From an uncultured Clostridia bacterium (GTDB taxonomy: Bacteria > Bacillota > Clostridia > UMGS1810): a DNA stretch of 17,698 bases. The DNA lies in contig CAJLYL010000027.1 of assembly GCA_905210855.1 (NCBI GenBank), positions 1 through 17,698 on the forward strand. Direction: 5' to 3'. Each line of letters opens with the position of its first letter. The stretch's first letter is position 1. The notes beneath the pieces are model-generated. The model searched no databases. It saw only the letters and a list, made by a program, of their open reading frames with translations, and was not told where the DNA came from. Shown here piece after piece: positions 14,490 through 17,698 of the stretch. The position numbers and the translations under genes were made by a program.

Positions 14490-14583
14490 GATAATCAACT
14501 CCTTGTCTTAATTGGTTAAATTCCAATATCACATACAACTTCTCAGCCGTATATTGGCAGTAAGTACACCGTCTCGGGTTATA

Positions 14584-14636
14584 TATTGTGTATCTGCCAG
14601 ACACGCATTCGCTATGGCGCTCACAGATACACAATA
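14584..14636. repeat. 13-bp perfect inverted repeat with 27-base loop
   Basis: TATTGTGTATCTG (14584-14596) and CAGATACACAATA (14624-14636) are exact reverse complements, separated by 27 bases. There is no T-run on either side, so it is not a factor-independent terminator. It lies ~95 bases before the start of the secreted-protein gene and could be a structured leader, a small-RNA fragment, a paired operator or a remnant of a repeat element. Flanking CTCAG/CTGAG pentamers (near 14542 and 14652) could extend the fold, but weakly. Confidence 0.6.
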
Positions 14637-14832
14637 CACAGCCCTCGCCTCTGAGCCTATATTTAACAATAAATAAAAATGTCTGACTGAGGGGATGTAA
14701 ATCTTTATAATTCATCCTGACTATATGGTATCATTTCCGAGCGAAAAAATCAATATGTGTAATAGTAATGTAAAGAAACATACACAAAAAGTACATATTT
14801 TGTGTTTTATATAAACATTTTCTGCAAAAGTA

Positions 14833-14850
14833 TTGAAAAATCATTTTCAA
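14833..14850 (+). promoter_or_regulatory. Operator-like palindrome over the -35 box
   Basis: TTGAAAA-ATCA-TTTTCAA has perfect 7-bp arms around a 4-base centre and covers the -35 box and half the spacer. Arms and position resemble LacI-family/cre operators (TTGAAA...TTTCAA), but the central CG those sites carry is absent, so the class of regulator is uncertain. The location suggests repression of the glycosidase gene. Confidence 0.4.
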
Positions 14851-14861
14851 AATGCTATACT
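14833..14861 (+). promoter_or_regulatory. Sigma-A promoter of the GH127-like gene
   Basis: TTGAAA (14833-14838; 5/6) is followed by 17 bases and TATACT (14856-14861; 5/6). The predicted start near 14868 gives a short leader of ~20 bases to the ATG at 14889, with AAGGAG at 14874-14879. The -35 box is the left arm of the palindrome described at 14833-14850. Confidence 0.78.
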
Positions 14862-14888
14862 TATAAAAAACACAAGGAGACAACTCAT

Positions 14889-16850
14889 ATGAGACAGCTT
14901 TACAAGGAAAACACGTCAAATTATCCGCGGCTTAAGACCGATGTGTTCTTTGTCGACTACGACAACCTGTGCAAGTACAACGGATTTATTGACGACGCGG
15001 CAAAATACATACAGGATTTTCAGCTGCTCCGCCCCGATTTGTGGAGTCGGTTTGTAAATCAGTTCCGCGAATCGGACGCCGATTATGACCGCGGCTGGCG
15101 CGGCGAATACTGGGGCAAGATGATGCGCGGCGCGTGCTTTGTGTACTCCTACACAAGAAACGCAGACCTGTATCTCATGCTGCGCGGCACCGTTGAAGAT
15201 ATGATGTCCACCCAAGAGGACAGCGGCAGAATCAGCAGCTATGGCGAATATCACGAGTTCGACGGCTGGGATATCTGGGAGAGAAAATATGTTCTGCTCG
15301 GTATGCAGTATTTTATAGAAATCTGCCCCGACGAAGGCTTTTCCGAAAAGGTCATTGCCTGCATGAGCAAGCAGGTTGACTACATCATGACGAAAATCGG
15401 TCCTGCCGAGGACGGCAAAACTCCGATAACCGCCGCCACAAGAAACTGGCGCGGACTCAACTCGTCATCACTGCTCGAGCCTATCGTAAGGCTTTACTCC
15501 CTCACGGGCGAAAAAAGATTTTTCGACTTTGCCACATATATCGTGGATTGCGGCGGCATGGACGTTGAAAATCTGTTTGAGCTTGCATACGAGGACAAAT
15601 TCTACCCCTATCAGTACCCGATAACCAAGGCATACGAGATGACGTCATGCTTTGAGGGGCTGCTGGAATACTACCGCGTAACCGGCTTTGAAAAATACAA
15701 GACCGCGGTTATCAACTTTGCAAACAAGATTTTGGAGAGCGACTTTACCGTAATCGGCAGCTGTGGCTGCACTCACGAGCTGTTTGACCACTCCACAGTG
15801 CGTCAGGCAAACACTACAAACTGCGAAATTGCTCAGGAAACCTGCGTAACAGTCACTCTGATGAAGTTCTTTTATCAGCTGACGCTGCTCACGGGTGACC
15901 CGAAATACGTTGACGCATTTGAGATATCTTTTTACAACGCATTTCTCGGTGCGATAAACACGGAAAAAGTAATCGAGCCCAAGATTAAAAGAGAGCATCC
16001 CGACTGGGCAATAGAGCCGCTCCCGTTTGACAGTTACAGCCCGTTAACCGCAGGCACAAGAGGCAGAGCGATAGGCGGCCTGCGCGTTATGTCCGATAAC
16101 CACTACTACGGCTGCTGCGCTTGCATAGGTTCGGCAGGCAACGGGCTTGTGTCAAAAATGGCGCTGCTCTCCACAGAGAGAGGCTTTGCATACAATCTGT
16201 ATGCAGACGGCATAATGCGCTCAAAAACCCCCTCCGGTGCAAAAATCACCTTTGAGACGAAAACCTCCTACCCAATAAGCGGCAGCGTCATGATAAAAAT
16301 TGAGCTTGAGGGCAGCGAGAGCTTTGAGCTGCTTATAAGGAATCCTTATTGGAGCAAAACCACGGCAATCTCCGTAAACGGCGAAGCACAGGCTGTAAAC
16401 AACGGCTACATTGCAATAGACCGCGAGTGGAAAAACGGCGACGAAATCGAGATAAACCTCGACATGAGGACGGAGGCGCTCTACCCCATTCCCTACGGTC
16501 ACGATATTCTCATGAACAAGACGGTTTGGGGCATAAACTATATGGTATCCACCTATGACGAGGAGGACCCCATGGCGAAGCACCACATTGCCCTGCGCCG
16601 CGGCCCTGTTATCCTGGCACAGGAGAACAGGCTCGGCTACAGCGTTGACGACCCGATAGATGTTAAGGTAAACGGCGACGGATACGTGGATATCGAATTC
16701 CCCGCGAGCGACACCGCGCCGTATGAGCACATAATAGAGGTGCTTGTTCCGCTGACGGACGGCACAAAAATGACCGTGACAGACTATGCCTCTGCCGGCA
16801 AGCTGTGGACGGACGAAAGCAAAATGGCAGCATGGATGCTGACAAAATAA
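14889..16850 (+). CDS. GH127-like beta-L-arabinofuranosidase homologue (DUF1680 family)
   Basis: A 653-residue protein of the beta-L-arabinofuranosidase (GH127/GH146, formerly DUF1680) superfamily: an (alpha/alpha)6 barrel (~1-430) followed by beta-sandwich domains (RNPYWSKTTAISVNGE, then LRRGPVILAQE, both typical). Characterised members use a cysteine nucleophile held on zinc by one Glu and three Cys. The equivalents seen here are E317 and C319 (QETCVT) and C409-C410 (HYYGCC), so the site looks intact, though the usual CCPPN is CCACI. Characterised members release L-arabinofuranose from plant glycans; the substrate here is inferred only. No signal peptide is seen, so it is probably intracellular and acts on imported oligosaccharides. 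The frame extends upstream of 14889, but the ATG there has AAGGAG at spacing 9 and follows the promoter. It is a monocistronic gene with its own terminator and no transporter alongside. Confidence 0.85.
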   Translation: MRQLYKENTSNYPRLKTDVFFVDYDNLCKYNGFIDDAAKYIQDFQLLRPDLWSRFVNQFRESDADYDRGWRGEYWGKMMRGACFVYSYTRNADLYLMLRGTVEDMMSTQEDSGRISSYGEYHEFDGWDIWERKYVLLGMQYFIEICPDEGFSEKVIACMSKQVDYIMTKIGPAEDGKTPITAATRNWRGLNSSSLLEPIVRLYSLTGEKRFFDFATYIVDCGGMDVENLFELAYEDKFYPYQYPITKAYEMTSCFEGLLEYYRVTGFEKYKTAVINFANKILESDFTVIGSCGCTHELFDHSTVRQANTTNCEIAQETCVTVTLMKFFYQLTLLTGDPKYVDAFEISFYNAFLGAINTEKVIEPKIKREHPDWAIEPLPFDSYSPLTAGTRGRAIGGLRVMSDNHYYGCCACIGSAGNGLVSKMALLSTERGFAYNLYADGIMRSKTPSGAKITFETKTSYPISGSVMIKIELEGSESFELLIRNPYWSKTTAISVNGEAQAVNNGYIAIDREWKNGDEIEINLDMRTEALYPIPYGHDILMNKTVWGINYMVSTYDEEDPMAKHHIALRRGPVILAQENRLGYSVDDPIDVKVNGDGYVDIEFPASDTAPYEHIIEVLVPLTDGTKMTVTDYASAGKLWTDESKMAAWMLTK

Positions 16851-16890
16851 AAAGAATCGGCGACCCGAGCAGGGTTGCCGATTCTTTTTT
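16851..16890 (+). terminator. Factor-independent terminator of the GH127-like gene
   Basis: Begins directly after the stop codon. A 16-bp stem with one G-T wobble (AAAGAATCGGCGACCC, 16851-16866, with its partner at 16872-16887), 5-base loop GAGCA, followed by a T-run to 16890. On the opposite strand the hairpin is also followed by a T-rich tract (TTTTTATTTTG), so it may work in both directions and stop leftward transcription from the MATE remnant. Confidence 0.92.
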
Positions 16891-16915
16891 GCAAATCCGC
16901 AATCAGATTAAAAAA

Positions 16916-17260
16916 TCAAACAAAAGCAAGCAGAATAATCATAGCGGTGACCGACACCGCCATGAAAAGCACTGCTGTGTTGCCGATGTCTCTTGCAGCT
17001 TTTTCCCTGTCCGCCGCGCCGACCGCCTGACCTATGCTGACTGTGGTGCCCATGGCAAGCCCGACGAGCATGACAGTGAGCATATGCATTACCTGAGAGC
17101 CGACCGACACCGCCGTGGTGCTCGCCACACCCTCAAACTGACCTATTATGAATAAATCCGCCATGCCGTAAAGCGTCTGCAAAAAATATGACAGCAAATA
17201 CGGCAGAGAGAACACAACCACATTTTTGAACACGCTGCCCGTGGTGAGATTTCTTTCCAT
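16916..17260 (-). pseudogene. Truncated MATE-family efflux transporter (N-terminal remnant)
   Basis: A 114-codon frame matching the first quarter of a MATE multidrug/Na+ antiporter, which is normally ~450 residues with 12 membrane helices. The opening (MERNLTTGSVFKNVVVFSLP) and the segment LQTLYGMADLFIIGQFEG are characteristic of MATE N-termini. Three hydrophobic helices are seen (~14-38, 52-76, 94-113), ending abruptly at a TGA. No continuation appears in any frame beyond it, where the sequence runs into the terminator of the convergent glycosidase gene. The start is well formed: ATG with GGGAG at spacing 9 and a MerR-type promoter ahead. I infer that the 3' three quarters were deleted, perhaps when the glycosidase locus was joined here; a functional short protein is unlikely. 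It could be mistaken for a small multidrug resistance protein because of its length, but its sequence does not fit that family. Confidence 0.82.
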
Positions 17261-17295
17261 ACAATTTCACTCCCGTTTTGTCCTTAGATGTAGAT

Positions 17296-17326
17296 ATTAT
17301 AAACTCTGCAACTGTTGCAGAGTCAA
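17296..17326 (-). promoter_or_regulatory. MerR-type promoter of the MATE remnant, with 21-bp operator
   Basis: On the minus strand TTGACT (17321-17326; 5/6) and a perfect TATAAT (17296-17301) are separated by 19 bases instead of 17. The spacer is filled by a perfect palindrome: ACTCTGCAAC (17303-17312), a central T, and GTTGCAGAGT (17314-17323). An overlong spacer with a centred dyad is the hallmark of promoters activated by MerR-family regulators, which untwist the DNA to realign the two boxes. A decayed MerR gene lies on the other side, consistent with this reading. Confidence 0.8.
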
Positions 17327-17390
17327 GAGGGATTTTGAGTTTTTTTGCAAAGCTCAAAATCAGGCAGAAAAAACAGCCGAGGTCTGCCCC

Positions 17391-17561
17391 GATAAAAAGT
17401 TTGCAGAAAAATTTGCCGCATCGGAGCATACCGTCCGCTGCTATACCGACACGGTAATTTTGCCTTGCAAACGCGACATCGGCAACCGCCGTATTTTCGA
17501 TGATGAATCGGCAAACCGGATGCAGGGAATCTCCTGTTTAAAAGGGTGCGGTGCACTTTGA
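17391..17561 (+). pseudogene. Degenerate MerR-family regulator remnant
   Basis: A 56-codon stretch resembling the N-terminal winged HTH of MerR-family activators: KKFAEKFAASEHTVRCYTD corresponds to the usual HTH plus 'RYYTD' segment, LPCKRDIGNRRIFDDESA to the wing, and MQGISCLKGCG to the following helix that normally continues into a ~100-residue effector domain. Here the frame stops at TGA (17559-17561) right after that helix. The usual ATG before KKF appears to be replaced (GAT at 17391), and conserved positions look changed (RYYTD to RCYTD; Gly of the 'GLLP' turn to Val; Trp of 'NWMQG' to Arg). No effector domain follows in any frame. It diverges from the MATE remnant and was probably its activator. 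The frame upstream of 17391 is open but not MerR-like. Confidence 0.68.
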
Positions 17562-17698
17562 GGGGCTACAAAATTTTTAATGTGAATATAATCCTAATTT
17601 TATTGTCAAAAATATCGTATCTACGAGGTTTATTTAACTGCACCATAAAAAAATTAGAACTTAAAAGTTTAGCTTCTAAGGTCTATTGGGATATTAAA
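17562..17698. other. AT-rich right end, no recognised feature
   Basis: This stretch is visibly richer in A and T than anything to its left. A plus-strand frame beginning GTG at 17582 stays open for 39 codons to the window edge, but it has no Shine-Dalgarno and its translation is not recognised, so I do not call it a gene. It may be the upstream region of a gene outside the window or further decayed sequence. Confidence 0.5.

Larger units (their letters stand above)
14490..14888. other. Divergent intergenic region with inverted repeat
   Basis: About 400 bases between the divergent secreted-protein and glycosidase genes. It holds the 13-bp inverted repeat at 14584-14636, a small possible stem (GGATG at 14693-14697 with CATCC at 14713-14717), an AT-rich stretch from 14660 onward and the glycosidase promoter at its right end. 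I could not find a convincing promoter for the leftward gene. A 100-codon minus-strand frame here has no protein-like features and no good ribosome-binding site. Confidence 0.6.

Noticed and set aside
14584..14636. Terminal inverted repeats of an insertion sequence
   Set aside because: The arms are only 27 bases apart, with no transposase, and no target duplication is seen.
14413..14715. 100-codon minus-strand frame covering the intergenic repeat
   Set aside because: Overlaps the signal-peptide gene start in another frame, has no good Shine-Dalgarno, and no protein-like pattern.
16916..17260. Complete small multidrug resistance (EmrE-type) transporter, suggested by ~114 residues and several membrane helices
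   Set aside because: The residues match the N-terminus of MATE transporters, there are three helices rather than four, and the key membrane glutamate of the EmrE type is not in place.
17562..17698. Start of a new plus-strand gene (GTG at 17582, open to the edge)
   Set aside because: No ribosome-binding site, 39 codons only, unrecognised and very AT-rich; may be chance.
1..17698. tRNA, rRNA, CRISPR array or prophage signals
   Set aside because: No cloverleaf, rRNA segment, regularly spaced repeats or phage/integrase genes were seen on either strand; a tRNAscan/CRISPR search would be decisive.

Overview
The window reads as ordinary chromosome from a Clostridia-type Firmicute, probably an uncultured gut lineage related to Oscillospiraceae or Lachnospiraceae. 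The grounds are Bacillota-style gene order (lon-engB, and pcrA next to a YerC/TrpR-like gene), strong Shine-Dalgarno sites, sigma-A promoters of the TTGAAA/TATAAT type, TTG starts, and an EF-G/Tet(M)-like GTPase carrying a YacP/Rae1-type nuclease domain. This taxonomic call is inference; there is no rRNA or other marker gene in the window.

Layout. Bases 2-1601 (+) hold argH, cut by the left window edge, with a small ribbon-helix-helix protein with a Lys/Ala-rich tail overlapping its end. Bases 1605-4242 (-) hold rpiR-type regulator -> HI0933-family flavoprotein -> small single-pass membrane protein. A cold-shock gene (4395-4595, -) follows, with its own promoter and a palindrome at the start site. 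Bases 4703-10938 (-) form a compact operon read lon -> engB -> pcrA -> yerC-like -> SAM methyltransferase, with ATGA overlaps or gaps of a few bases and a near-consensus promoter in front of lon. Upstream of lon on the same strand lie a secreted protein of unknown function (13665-14489) and, 24 bases after it, the GTPase-NYN fusion (11055-13640).

A 400-base divergent intergenic region with a 13-bp inverted repeat separates these from a cytoplasmic GH127-like beta-L-arabinofuranosidase homologue (14889-16850, +), which has a clear promoter, an operator-like palindrome and a strong terminator. The right end (16916-17561) is a decayed drug-efflux module: the first quarter of a MATE transporter facing a degenerate MerR DNA-binding domain, with an intact-looking MerR-type promoter (19-bp spacer filled by a 21-bp palindrome) between them. 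The last ~135 bases are AT-rich and carry nothing I can identify.

The most unusual item is the 861-residue translational-GTPase/Rae1-like fusion. Its front part is a ribosome-binding EF-G/Tet(M)-type GTPase whose tetracycline-displacing loop is not conserved. Its last ~140 residues look like Rae1, a nuclease that cuts mRNA in the ribosomal A site. This suggests a single-chain factor that brings an mRNA endonuclease to ribosomes. The remainder is mostly housekeeping: arginine synthesis, protein quality control, ribosome assembly and DNA repair. No rRNA, tRNA, CRISPR array, insertion sequence or phage gene was found.
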